NCBI GenBank assembly: GCA_905202485.1
Contig: CAJKRY010000019.1
Span: 1 to 18,982, forward strand
From: an uncultured Methanomassiliicoccus sp.
GTDB lineage: Archaea > Thermoplasmatota > Thermoplasmata > Methanomassiliicoccales > Methanomassiliicoccaceae
Length of the DNA stretch: 18,982 bases
Direction: 5' to 3'
Both the position numbers and the translations under genes were made by a program. The notes below the pieces were generated by a model. The model saw nothing but the letters and a program-made list of their open reading frames with translations, did not search any database and was not told where the DNA came from. Positions 1-5,805 of the stretch are shown piece by piece. Position 1 is the stretch's first letter. Every line of letters begins with the position of its first letter.

Positions 1-560
1 CAAAACTTGAAAATCAATAAGCAATGAGAATAAGAAAGAAAATCAAAGAAGAAAAAGAAGCAATAAACGAAAATCAGAAGAGAACAATAAATGAAATGAG
101 AATTGCAATCAAAGAAACAATTCAGAAAGTGAAAAAGAGAAAGAACAAATCAAAGTAAAAATAATCAAAAACAAGAATAAAAACAAGCAAAGAACAAACA
201 GAAAAACAAAAGAAAAATAATCGAAAATCAATAAGCAATAAATTGCAAATCGATAAAATGAAAAAATAAGAAAGTGAAAAAGAAAGAGAAATGAAAGAAT
301 AACAAAGAACAAACAGAAAAATGAAATGAAAAAAGAATAAAACCCAAAAACAAACAACAATCTAAACATATCAAAATTCAATTAACAAAACACATAACAC
401 TTCAAAATTAACACTAAAAACAACTCAATCCAAAACAAATTCAATCAAAAGATCATCACATCAAAACATCAAACTCTAATTCAAAAAAATATACTTCAAT
501 TTAAAATTAAATTAATTCGCATATAATTTCAATATCAAATATGATTTCAAACAGAAATCA
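1..560. other. Low-complexity A-rich strand-asymmetric region, no gene
   Basis: The plus strand is extremely rich in A and poor in T. The first ~330 bases are mostly A and G; from ~340 to ~480 the non-A bases are mostly C and T. Short exact direct repeats at irregular spacing are visible: a 17-mer gaaaatcaataagcaat at 9-25 and 223-239, a 19-mer caaagaacaaacagaaaaa at 188-206 and 303-321, and a 15-mer agaaagtgaaaaaga at 124-138 and 269-283. Open frames here encode only Phe/Leu-rich (minus) or Lys/Glu/Asn-rich (plus) peptides without ribosome binding sites, as expected from the composition. Its function is unknown; an unstructured leader, an origin-proximal unwinding region or decayed repeats are possibilities. 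Confidence 0.7.
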
Positions 561-647
561 AAAACTTCAAGAATTAAAAAGTAAAATCATTGACTCTTTA
601 ACGAACTTTTCAAATCGTAATTGCTTACTTAATCATCATACTGATTG

Positions 648-689
648 ATGCGCAGGGGAATATGACTTAGCGATTGAGTTCCCCTGCGC
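648..689 (+). repeat. 42-bp hairpin repeat, left copy
   Basis: Perfect 11-bp arms gcgcaggggaa (650-660) and ttcccctgcgc (679-689) enclose an 18-nt loop (661-678). The loop has a weaker inner palindrome, acttag/ttgagt with wobble pairs. The whole 42-bp unit recurs without a mismatch, in reverse-complement orientation, at 18932-18973; identity stops abruptly on both sides. It sits between the low-complexity region and tRNA-Val. It could be a dispersed genomic repeat, a recombination site or the border of a mobile or invertible segment. Confidence 0.9.
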
Positions 690-1004
690 GAATGATCGCT
701 AGCACATATGTCTCATAAGAGGGTATTTGAGAAACTTGTGATACTTCCATTCAAACATGAATATTCTAGCAACATAAAATGATATTCAATTGTTGCAATG
801 CAACTCATCCACATTGAATGCTAAAGTTTTGCAAAGAGAGTTAGTAAAAAAGCAGCAGGCATAATAGGTATTATCAATTATGAGATTTCTTCCAAAGGAA
901 GAATCCACCTCAAATTAAGTTCACGCATCTAGAAATATCAATGGATAACGCGCGAATGGATTGGATTAGTTTTTAATAGTGATTTGTAATAGGGGAAGAA
1001 TAGA
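690..1004. other. Intergenic region, no gene
   Basis: No supported coding sequence. It holds small perfect palindromes: gttgca-a-tgcaac (792-804), ataata-gg-tattat (861-874) and ttcttcc-aaa-ggaagaa (887-903). A T-rich element at 970-978 (ttttaatag type), about 30 bp before the tRNA 5' end, is a reasonable TATA box for tRNA-Val. Nothing else was recognised. Confidence 0.6.
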
Positions 1005-1080
1005 GGGCTCATGGTCTAGCGGTTATGACGTCGCCTTTACACGGCGAAGGTCGCCGGTTCGAATCCGGCTGAGCCCACCA
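1005..1080 (+). tRNA. tRNA-Val (anticodon UAC), CCA encoded
   Basis: The cloverleaf folds by eye. Acceptor arms GGGCTCA (1005-1011) and TGAGCCC (1070-1076) pair perfectly; the D stem is GTC/GAC; the anticodon stem TCGCC/GGCGA holds the loop TTTACAC with anticodon TAC; the variable loop is AGGTC; the T arm GCCGG/CCGGC holds the loop TTCGAAT. The discriminator is A1077 and CCA is encoded at 1078-1080. No intron. A T-run (ttgttttt) just downstream probably ends transcription. tRNA 3' ends are common integration targets for tyrosine recombinases, but no second copy of this 3' end was found in the window. Confidence 0.96.
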
Positions 1081-1199
1081 TTGTTTTTACTAGAGCCAGC
1101 AGTGACATCTGTGTTTTCTTTAGACCTGTCTATTTTCTGCAGAAACGGAGCCTTGTCCCTCTTTTGTCCATAAATATTATTCGGTGAATTTAAGAGATA

Positions 1200-1297
1200 G
1201 CCTAAATCCTGTCTGCAGCCGTATCTACTGACGGTATTTGGTGTGCATCCAAAGTTGCTAGAATGCCGTCACTGCATCTCAAAAAATATGTTTTTTC
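1200..1297 (+). ncRNA. Candidate structured small RNA downstream of tRNA-Val
   Basis: A 10-bp stem with one wobble pair forms between TGACGGTATT (1229-1238) and AATGCCGTCA (1262-1271). An outer TGCAG/CTGCA helix (1214-1218 with 1272-1276) can enclose it. A competing inner TTTGG/CCAAA hairpin lies inside. A TATA-like ATAAATATT at 1170-1178 would place a start near 1200, and a T6 run ends at 1296. No known RNA family was recognised. Chance folding of non-coding DNA is a real alternative. Confidence 0.35.
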
Positions 1298-1362
1298 TCA
1301 GTAAATCTGCTTTCTAAAACCGCTTAAACTGCAATTTTTGGCTTCATGGATCGAAAAATACA

Positions 1363-1384
1363 TTAATTTATCGTGTAATACACG
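1363..1384 (+). promoter_or_regulatory. TATA-like box and palindromic operator for the 53-aa RHH gene
   Basis: TTAATTTAT (1363-1371) resembles an archaeal TATA box. It abuts the perfect palindrome CGTGTA-A-TACACG (1372-1384), which lies between the box and the start codon at 1431. A ribbon-helix-helix dimer binding here would block transcription, so autoregulation is the simplest reading. The assignment rests on position and symmetry only. Confidence 0.45.
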
Positions 1385-1430
1385 TCAAATCATTGTAAAT
1401 ACTTAAAATATTAACAAGGAATGTCGGTGT

Positions 1431-1592
1431 ATGACACAAGAAAAGAAGAAGTCGCTAACAGTCACACTTCCGCCTGATGTGATAGAGTATCTCGGAAAGA
1501 AAGTAAAATCAAGAGAGTTCTCAAGCATGTCTCACGGAGTAGAGGTCTGTGTGTTAAAGTATATGAAAGCAATGGAAGAAGAGGAGAACTAA
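1431..1592 (+). CDS. Small ribbon-helix-helix DNA-binding protein (53 aa)
   Basis: The protein begins MTQEKKKSLTVTLPPDVIEY. The pattern is that of a CopG/Arc/MetJ ribbon-helix-helix fold: a basic N-terminus, a short strand with alternating residues (SLTVTLP), helix 1 (PDVIEYLGKKV), a turn with serines (SREFSSMSHG) and helix 2 (VEVCVLKYMKAME). The length fits single-domain members. An aagga motif (1416-1420) lies 10 nt before the ATG. A second ATG at 1421 is in another frame and is not used. The perfect palindrome at 1372-1384 upstream is a good candidate operator. Such proteins usually repress their own promoter in archaeal viruses and plasmids or act as antitoxins; no toxin gene follows here. 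Confidence 0.75.
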   Translation: MTQEKKKSLTVTLPPDVIEYLGKKVKSREFSSMSHGVEVCVLKYMKAMEEEEN

Positions 1593-1623
1593 TCAAACAA
1601 AAGTCGTAGTCAGTAAAAGGAAG

Positions 1624-1730
1624 CTAAGCAGATATGCTTAGGTTAAAATTTACATAGCCATCGGTTGGTGCAACATCTATTTGATGTTTTGAAGACTGCC
1701 GTCTGATTTGGTGGCTATTTTTAATTTTTC
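1624..1730 (+). ncRNA. Candidate structured RNA with three-way junction and T-rich 3' end
   Basis: A 7-bp hairpin ctaagca-gata-tgcttag (1624-1641) is followed by a 9-bp closing helix ATAGCCATC (1654-1662) with GGTGGCTAT (1710-1718, one wobble). This closing helix encloses AACATC-TATTT-GATGTT (1672-1688) and AGAC-TGCC-GTCT (1693-1704), making a three-way junction. A T-rich stretch (1717-1729) follows directly, as expected of an archaeal terminator. No promoter was seen immediately upstream, so it may be the 3' UTR of the 53-aa ribbon-helix-helix gene or a processed RNA. It does not match any family I know. Confidence 0.4.
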
Positions 1731-1812
1731 TCAGAACATAGAATATAGTTAATAATCTCAGAATAAGCAGCCATGATGCTGAAATTAAAATTTATCATTT
1801 GTTGTTATGTTA

Positions 1813-1846
1813 CGGTGGACTGATTAAGGAGGAGACTTGTCCACCG
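1813..1846 (+). promoter_or_regulatory. GC-rich hairpin with a Shine-Dalgarno-like loop
   Basis: CGGTGGAC (1813-1820) and GTCCACCG (1839-1846) pair perfectly across an 18-nt loop that contains AAGGAGGAG (1826-1834). A TTG at 1837 opens a 15-codon frame (MSTAVFALGVSISIV, ending at 1884), but it is only 2 nt from the motif. It could be a leader-peptide or translational control element, or a palindromic repeat. The 18-nt loop length equals that of the 42-bp terminal repeats, although the sequences differ. Confidence 0.35.
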
Positions 1847-1884
1847 CAGTGTTCGCTTTGGGTGTATCTATTTCCATCGTGTGA

Positions 1885-2217
1885 TCAATCATTCCTGCTT
1901 CTTCTTACAGTTGCACCCCCCTCTGTTTGGACAGAACATGCAATTACATTCTGAATCATCTTTATCGATACAAATCACCGCCAAAGTTCCAGACTACCTG
2001 TTTTTTTCTTCCTTTAGATTTTACTGCGTTTGTTACCATGTGTTTACCTCTGAGAGTTTAGGAATCCCTAAATCCTATAGCACACTAATGCTTAATAAAA
2101 GTTTTGGTATGCCTAAATTTTTAAGAATAATGGACTGAAATTCTACTATCGGATAGAAATGTCTAAAAATTGAAGAAAAAGTGTGTTTGTTGTATTTTTT
2201 AGAAAAACATGAATAGC
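1885..2217. other. Intergenic region, no supported gene
   Basis: An open frame of 85 codons crosses this stretch, but its product is unlike a protein (no ribosome binding site, erratic composition). Only small palindromes are visible: TTTAGG-AATC-CCTAAA (2057-2072) and CTATC-G-GATAG at about 2146-2156. The rest is AT-rich sequence leading to the promoter of the next gene. Confidence 0.55.
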
Positions 2218-2248
2218 TATAAATACAAATGGAAAGTTTACTTTCCAT
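2218..2248 (+). promoter_or_regulatory. TATA box overlapped by a 20-bp palindromic operator
   Basis: TATAAATAC (2218-2226) is a near-consensus archaeal TATA box. The perfect inverted repeat ATGGAAAG-TTTA-CTTTCCAT (2229-2248) lies between it and the expected transcription start near 2247. A dimeric helix-turn-helix protein bound there would exclude the polymerase, so it is probably the autoregulatory operator of the regulator starting at 2265. Confidence 0.7.
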
Positions 2249-2264
2249 AACGAGTTAAGAATGC

Positions 2265-2468
2265 ATGAAAAATAATTTAGAAAAAATCAGGAAAGAAAGA
2301 AAGATCAAGCAAGAAGAGCTAGCTGATGCTTTGGAGGTATCCAGGCAAACTATCGGATCTTTAGAAAACGGGAGATACAACCCCTCAATACTGCTGGCTT
2401 TCAAAATTGCAAGATACTTCGGAATGAGCATTGAAGACATCTTCATCTATGAGGATGAGGAAAAATAA
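2265..2468 (+). CDS. XRE/Cro-CI-type helix-turn-helix regulator (67 aa)
   Basis: A single-domain HTH_3 protein. Helices around residues 3-13 and 17-24 precede the recognition segment VSRQTIGSLENGRYNPS (about 25-41) and the helix LLAFKIARYFGMSIEDIF. This pattern is typical of the small YozG-like regulators shared by bacteria and archaea, in which QEELAD...VSRQTI...LENG is nearly invariant. The ATG at 2265 follows a promoter only ~40 bp upstream, giving a short leader. The palindrome at 2229-2248 fits autorepression. The next gene encodes a small membrane protein in the same direction, a pairing often seen for this regulator type. It could be host-derived or part of the element's control region. 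Confidence 0.92.
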   Translation: MKNNLEKIRKERKIKQEELADALEVSRQTIGSLENGRYNPSILLAFKIARYFGMSIEDIFIYEDEEK

Positions 2469-2562
2469 GCGTTGAATTTCATAATCAATCGTCTGCCAGT
2501 CATGGCGGTTCCTGAATCTGTGAATTTACAAACTTGGCTCGAACATCTTGGAGATGGCATTA

Positions 2563-2991
2563 ATGAATGAAAATTACCAAAAGATAGTGTATACTATCCT
2601 GACAGCCGCGGGAATAATCCTGTTTACTCTAGGATTTACCGTGCTCTCGCCGGAAGAGCATTCCAGAATCTCTGGAATATTCATCGGCATGGGTGTAGGT
2701 TTGGCAGCCGCAGGTTTTTCGCTGCTGATCGCATCAATCTCGAACTCTAAGCTGCCGGAGGACGTTAAGAAAGTAAAAGAAATTGAAACAAATGATGAAC
2801 GCAACACATTGATCCGAGAAAAAGCCGGTTACAAAACATGCATTGCTATGAACTATGTATTGTGTATATTCATTGTAGCAATAGGACTCATGGGTGCAGA
2901 CATTGAGATAATACTAATGGCCGTAGCAGTACTGGTAATTCAGATTGTTCTGGTAATCTACTATTCAAATCATTATTCAAAAACGATATGA
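2563..2991 (+). CDS. Four-helix membrane protein with NDER motif, partner of the HTH gene (142 aa)
   Basis: Four hydrophobic segments are visible in two pairs: about residues 9-26 and 36-58, then 95-113 and 116-134. The pairs are separated by a charged loop containing EIETNDERNTLIREKAGYK. This architecture and the NDER-x3-IR-KA loop match the small DUF2178-like membrane proteins that commonly sit beside YozG-type regulators; function unknown. The start is set at the ATG at 2563 because GGAG (2550-2553) lies 9 nt upstream. A TTG at 2548 and an ATG at 2554 are in frame but too close to or upstream of that site. The stop codon is inside a hairpin shared with the convergent msrAB gene. Confidence 0.75.
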   Translation: MNENYQKIVYTILTAAGIILFTLGFTVLSPEEHSRISGIFIGMGVGLAAAGFSLLIASISNSKLPEDVKKVKEIETNDERNTLIREKAGYKTCIAMNYVLCIFIVAIGLMGADIEIILMAVAVLVIQIVLVIYYSNHYSKTI

Positions 2992-3004
2992 GGCCTTGCC
3001 TCAT
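2988..3004. terminator. Bidirectional hairpin containing both stop codons
   Basis: ATGAGGC-CTT-GCCTCAT is a perfect 7-bp stem with a 3-nt loop. The TGA of the plus-strand membrane protein (2989-2991) lies in the left arm, and the TGA of the minus-strand msrAB (3003-3001) lies symmetrically in the right arm. A short T run (3007-3011) follows on the plus strand. It probably separates the convergent genes. Confidence 0.6.
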
Positions 3005-3957
3005 ACTTTTTCAATTCTGCGTTTTTCCATATATGGAATGAGATAGTCATATCCTTCTTTTTCCATATCATCTAAAGGGATAAATTTCAGTGCCAGACCA
3101 TTTATGCAGTAACGCAGTCCCCCGCGGTCCTTGGGACCGTCCTTGAATACATGTCCTAAATGGAAATCTCCAGAGCCGCTTCTTACCTCAGTCACCGTGG
3201 CTGTTCCAAACGGATTGAAAGTTTTCTCTGCCACTGCACTGCTGCGTATAGGCTTACTGAAGCTGGGCCAGCCTGACTTTGAATCAAATTTATCAAAAGA
3301 AGAGAACAGAGGCTCGCCTGTCGCAGCATCTACATAGATTCCTTCTCTTTCATTTTCGACATACTCGCTGGAGAAAGGCAGTTCTGTATAGCCCTTCACC
3401 ATAACATTATACTGCTCCCTGCTGAGCCTGTCTGAGAGATCAGCCTGGTTGCTGTAACGATAATTTCTAGCAGTCTCAAATGCATCAGAGCCCAGATGGC
3501 AGTATCCATGAGGATTCTTGTCCAGATATTTCTGGTGGTATTCCTCAGCTGGATAGAAGTTCTTCAGAGGAAGAACTTCCGTCATTATCTGATCCTGATA
3601 ATGTTTCTGCTGTTCCTGAATGAACTCCGTAATCTCTTCTTTGTCCTGCTGATCTGTATAATATATGCCGGTGCGGTATTGAGTGCCTCTGTCATTCCCC
3701 TGCCTGTCTTTTACAGTTGGATCAACGGCGGCCTTAAAATAAAGTTCAAGAATTCCCTGCAGAGGCAGAACCGAGCCGTCATATTTTATCCGTACAGTCT
3801 CGGCGGATCTTGTTCTGCCGCTGCATACTTCTCTGTACGACGGATTTTCAGATATACTGTTTGCATATCCCGCTTCTGTTTCGATCACACCGTCCACGCA
3901 GTCGAAGAATTTCTGCATTCCCCAGAAGCATCCACCAGCCAAGTATATCTCTTTCAT
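3001..3957 (-). CDS. msrAB: Bifunctional peptide methionine sulfoxide reductase MsrA-MsrB fusion
   Basis: It repairs oxidised methionine residues in proteins; MsrA acts on the S- and MsrB on the R-sulfoxide. The N-terminal MsrA domain has the catalytic GGCFWG motif (Cys10) and NDRGTQYRTGIY. A linker near 155-185 leads to the MsrB domain with KFDSKSGWPSF, HLGHVF and the catalytic RYCIN cysteine (Cys284). The two CxxC zinc sites of many MsrB proteins are absent (GIYVDAATGEPLF), so this is the zinc-free type. The 318-aa length is normal for two-domain MsrAB fusions, and no extra secretion signal is present, so it should be cytoplasmic. GGAG lies about 10 nt before the ATG. It may be a host stress gene or cargo of the element. 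Confidence 0.96.
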   Translation of the reverse strand: MKEIYLAGGCFWGMQKFFDCVDGVIETEAGYANSISENPSYREVCSGRTRSAETVRIKYDGSVLPLQGILELYFKAAVDPTVKDRQGNDRGTQYRTGIYYTDQQDKEEITEFIQEQQKHYQDQIMTEVLPLKNFYPAEEYHQKYLDKNPHGYCHLGSDAFETARNYRYSNQADLSDRLSREQYNVMVKGYTELPFSSEYVENEREGIYVDAATGEPLFSSFDKFDSKSGWPSFSKPIRSSAVAEKTFNPFGTATVTEVRSGSGDFHLGHVFKDGPKDRGGLRYCINGLALKFIPLDDMEKEGYDYLIPYMEKRRIEKV

Positions 3958-4068
3958 AGAACCTTTTCTCCGAGCTGTACGTATTTCTAAGTCACTTAAC
4001 TTTAGAACATATCTGATATTAAGCGATAGAACCGTTATACTCCGCCTCAGCAGAGATATGCCTGTAAC

Positions 4069-4245
4069 TTACCGCTCTTCTTTCCTTCCGTCTGCTACAT
4101 TCATGCTGAGTGTGTAGTACACCTCCATTGCTTTGTTCATTATCTCTGATTTTGTACCATAGCCGCATTGATGGAGTATATCGAGATACTGAAGCGTTTC
4201 CTGTCTAATCACATATGTCCTCTTGGAATAGTACGGAGGTGCCAT
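4069..4245 (-). CDS. Ribbon-helix-helix regulator, last gene of the zinc-finger operon (58 aa)
   Basis: From MAPPYYSKRTYVIRQETLQY onward the protein shows a short strand (RTYVI), helix 1 (QETLQYLDILHQCG), a turn (YGTKSE) and helix 2 (IMNKAMEVYYTLSM), which is the ribbon-helix-helix layout. The ATG at 4245 is chosen because it overlaps the stop of the preceding gene (TGATG) and has GGAGG 7 nt upstream. A longer in-frame reading from 4314 would run inside that gene. It probably binds DNA as a dimer and may regulate this operon or the structural operon. It is not closely similar to the 53-aa ribbon-helix-helix protein at 1431. Confidence 0.75.
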   Translation of the reverse strand: MAPPYYSKRTYVIRQETLQYLDILHQCGYGTKSEIMNKAMEVYYTLSMNVADGRKEER

Positions 4246-4823
4246 CAGGATGCCTCCGTGCTGCAGCAGTTCTGCACACCATTTTGTGAAGAGTTCAAAA
4301 GGCATTCCGGACACTCATCTCCTCTGTCAAATTCCTGAAGACCTGCTCTTTGAGCCGCTTCAGTCTTTTCCAGATGCGTTATCCTTTCCAGATGAGGGTA
4401 TTTCTTAAAGTTTACCACTGATACTCTGCACCCATTAATCCGTTTCAAATCATCCGTATTGATGAAATCAGACGTATTCAGCGGCTTTGAATTTTCCATT
4501 ATGAAGTTTCCATCCAGTTCATCAAAGATTTTCAGCAGCGATGCATTATCTTCGTAGCAGTGATTATAACTGTACCAGAAAATTTCTCCTCTCATGTCTG
4601 AAATTACATCCTTAGACTGAGACATGGCCCAGAGTGATGCTAGAAAACTTGCATTCAGCTGATATCTTCTTTTGTCCGGAAATTCAATCAGAATGAATTT
4701 TTGATACATGTAAGAATCAGCGCCGCGTATTGAGATCTCTCTGCATTTCTGTCTGCGGTTTTGAGACAGAACCTGCATACGCTTCGAAGTCTGATACTGT
4801 CTTTTGGCACCCAGGGCATTCAT
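4245..4823 (-). CDS. Hypothetical protein, middle gene of the zinc-finger operon (192 aa)
   Basis: Not recognised. The N-terminal 35 residues are basic. The centre (about 40-120) is mixed alpha/beta-like with aromatic residues (YQKFILIEFPDKRRYQL, EIFWYSYNHCYED). The C-terminus carries a CPEC pair and further cysteines (NCC), which might bind metal but do not form a clear finger. It is soluble with no signal peptide. It overlaps its neighbours by ATGA (4820-4823) upstream and TGATG (4245-4247) downstream, and GGGAGGG precedes its start by 6 nt, so the three genes are translationally coupled. A second frame across the start region (about 4717-4911) encodes a CPGC-containing stretch but lacks its own start signal. 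A regulatory or replication role is possible from context only. Confidence 0.65.
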   Translation of the reverse strand: MNALGAKRQYQTSKRMQVLSQNRRQKCREISIRGADSYMYQKFILIEFPDKRRYQLNASFLASLWAMSQSKDVISDMRGEIFWYSYNHCYEDNASLLKIFDELDGNFIMENSKPLNTSDFINTDDLKRINGCRVSVVNFKKYPHLERITHLEKTEAAQRAGLQEFDRGDECPECLLNSSQNGVQNCCSTEAS

Positions 4824-5149
4824 TGAGTTCCCTCCCCGGGAAAATTTGCCGTCTGCCAGTTAATTGAATAATCTTTACTGATTCTATGATACTCTTCCGT
4901 AAACTCTTCAAGATCCAGCGATCCGCTGTTTATTGAGTTGTCCAGAAGCTCAGTCAGCAACCGTCCATACACACGATGGACTTCTTCCAGATGGATCTTC
5001 AAATGAGATCTGTCTGTAAAACTATGCGAACGTATACAAACGGGACAAAACAGATTGTGTCTGTTTTCGCAAAGATCCGATCCCTTTGAAACGTTCTTAC
5101 CTGAAATATCTACTTTTTCATCGCCTGTTTTATTGCAATTATCTGTCAT
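4820..5149 (-). CDS. Single C2H2 zinc-finger protein (109 aa)
   Basis: Residues 33-58 form a C2H2-type zinc finger: Cys35-x2-Cys38, Phe44, Leu50, His53-x4-His58. The Phe-to-Leu-to-His spacing is canonical, but two residues are added between the second Cys and the Phe, giving C-x2-C-x14-H-x4-H. The acidic C-terminal half (60-109) looks helical. C2H2 proteins of this size are frequent in archaeal viruses and plasmids, where they act as DNA-binding regulators. The start has GGAGTG 6 nt upstream and sits about 33 bp from a TATA box at 5182-5189. It is the first gene of a coupled three-gene operon ending with a ribbon-helix-helix protein. Confidence 0.8.
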   Translation of the reverse strand: MTDNCNKTGDEKVDISGKNVSKGSDLCENRHNLFCPVCIRSHSFTDRSHLKIHLEEVHRVYGRLLTELLDNSINSGSLDLEEFTEEYHRISKDYSINWQTANFPGEGTQ

Positions 5150-5181
5150 GATACACTCCGTGTTTAGCTAAATTTGCTTGC

Positions 5182-5210
5182 TATATTTTCGTTCTAACGC
5201 TCGGCCCGAG
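5182..5210 (-). promoter_or_regulatory. Promoter of the zinc-finger operon with adjacent palindrome
   Basis: On the minus strand AAAATATA (5189-5182) is a good TATA box. It predicts a start about 10 nt before the ATG at 5149. The perfect palindrome CTCGG-C-CCGAG (5200-5210) lies just upstream of it, at the TFB recognition side, and could be an operator or activator site. Confidence 0.5.
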
Positions 5211-5588
5211 TTTTGAGCATGTCTGCTTTTTTGTCATGTACTCATCTCATTTTGTTTCGGTTAATGCATAGCTTACCGGGGTCTGAGCTCTCTCATTCCG
5301 ATACCTAGCATTTACCTTACACACAACTCTGCACACTGCATTACCGTTGTATGCGTGCATATTAAAAATGCGCACTCTTCGGCATGCATCACTCATATTT
5401 AAAACTATTGATAAATTTAAATGCAAATTTTGTACATCGATAGCCAGTACTCATAATTCGTAACGCTGGATGAAAAACATTAAACAAAATTAACGATGAT
5501 TAATTTTAGGTGTAATTAAATGATATATTATTTTTGTCAACTAGAATACAATAAAATGAATAATATCTGCATCAATTATACGAATATC
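5211..5588. other. AT-rich intergenic spacer with 22-bp palindrome
   Basis: No gene. From about 5390 to 5600 the sequence is very AT-rich. It includes the perfect inverted repeat AAAATTAA-CGATGA-TTAATTTT (5486-5507). A regulatory site or a replication origin for the element would fit here, between the minus-strand control operon and the surface-protein gene, but no repeated origin boxes were recognised. Confidence 0.45.
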
Positions 5589-5730
5589 TTTAAATAGTTA
5601 GTACTTGGAAATTTTTAAAATCTTACTTGTCGTATTTTTATCGAAAAGTACCTTCGTTATACTCGCGCGCGCCTGGGAGCGCACGTAAATCCCTGCCCGC
5701 AAATTTGTCAAGTAATTCGGACGTTTTTGA
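5589..5730 (+). ncRNA. Candidate small RNA with consensus TATA box
   Basis: TTTAAATA (5589-5596) is a perfect archaeal TATA box on the plus strand, yet no credible plus-strand gene follows; an open frame at 5627-5833 has no ribosome binding site and runs antisense into the next gene. Starting near 5620, a perfect TTACTTG/CAAGTAA pair (5623-5629 with 5709-5715) could close a domain containing a GC-rich segment (about 5663-5684). T5 follows at 5724-5728. A short RNA is plausible; the box may also be a chance match in AT-rich DNA. Confidence 0.25.
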
Positions 5731-5805
5731 AGAGCTTCTTTTGAAAAATTTGATTAGTTTTTCACAGAAAGTAAAGGGGAAATGGGCTTGGTTAACGCCC
5801 CAAAA

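Noticed and set aside
24..158. 44-codon plus-strand frame beginning MRIRKKIKEEKEAINE
   Set aside because: It lies in the A-rich low-complexity DNA, has no ribosome binding site, and its composition follows directly from the base bias.
109..381. 90-codon minus-strand Phe/Leu-rich frame resembling a membrane protein
   Set aside because: It is the complement of A-rich low-complexity sequence; there is no start signal and no family-like pattern.
648..689. CRISPR repeat
   Set aside because: Only two copies, 18 kb apart and inverted, without spacers, array or cas genes in the window.
1881..2138. 85-codon plus-strand frame
   Set aside because: No ribosome binding site, composition unlike a protein, no recognisable motif.
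3690..3704. Partial match to the hairpin arm (attcccctgc) inside msrAB
   Set aside because: It is within conserved coding sequence and lacks the second arm, so it is a chance match.
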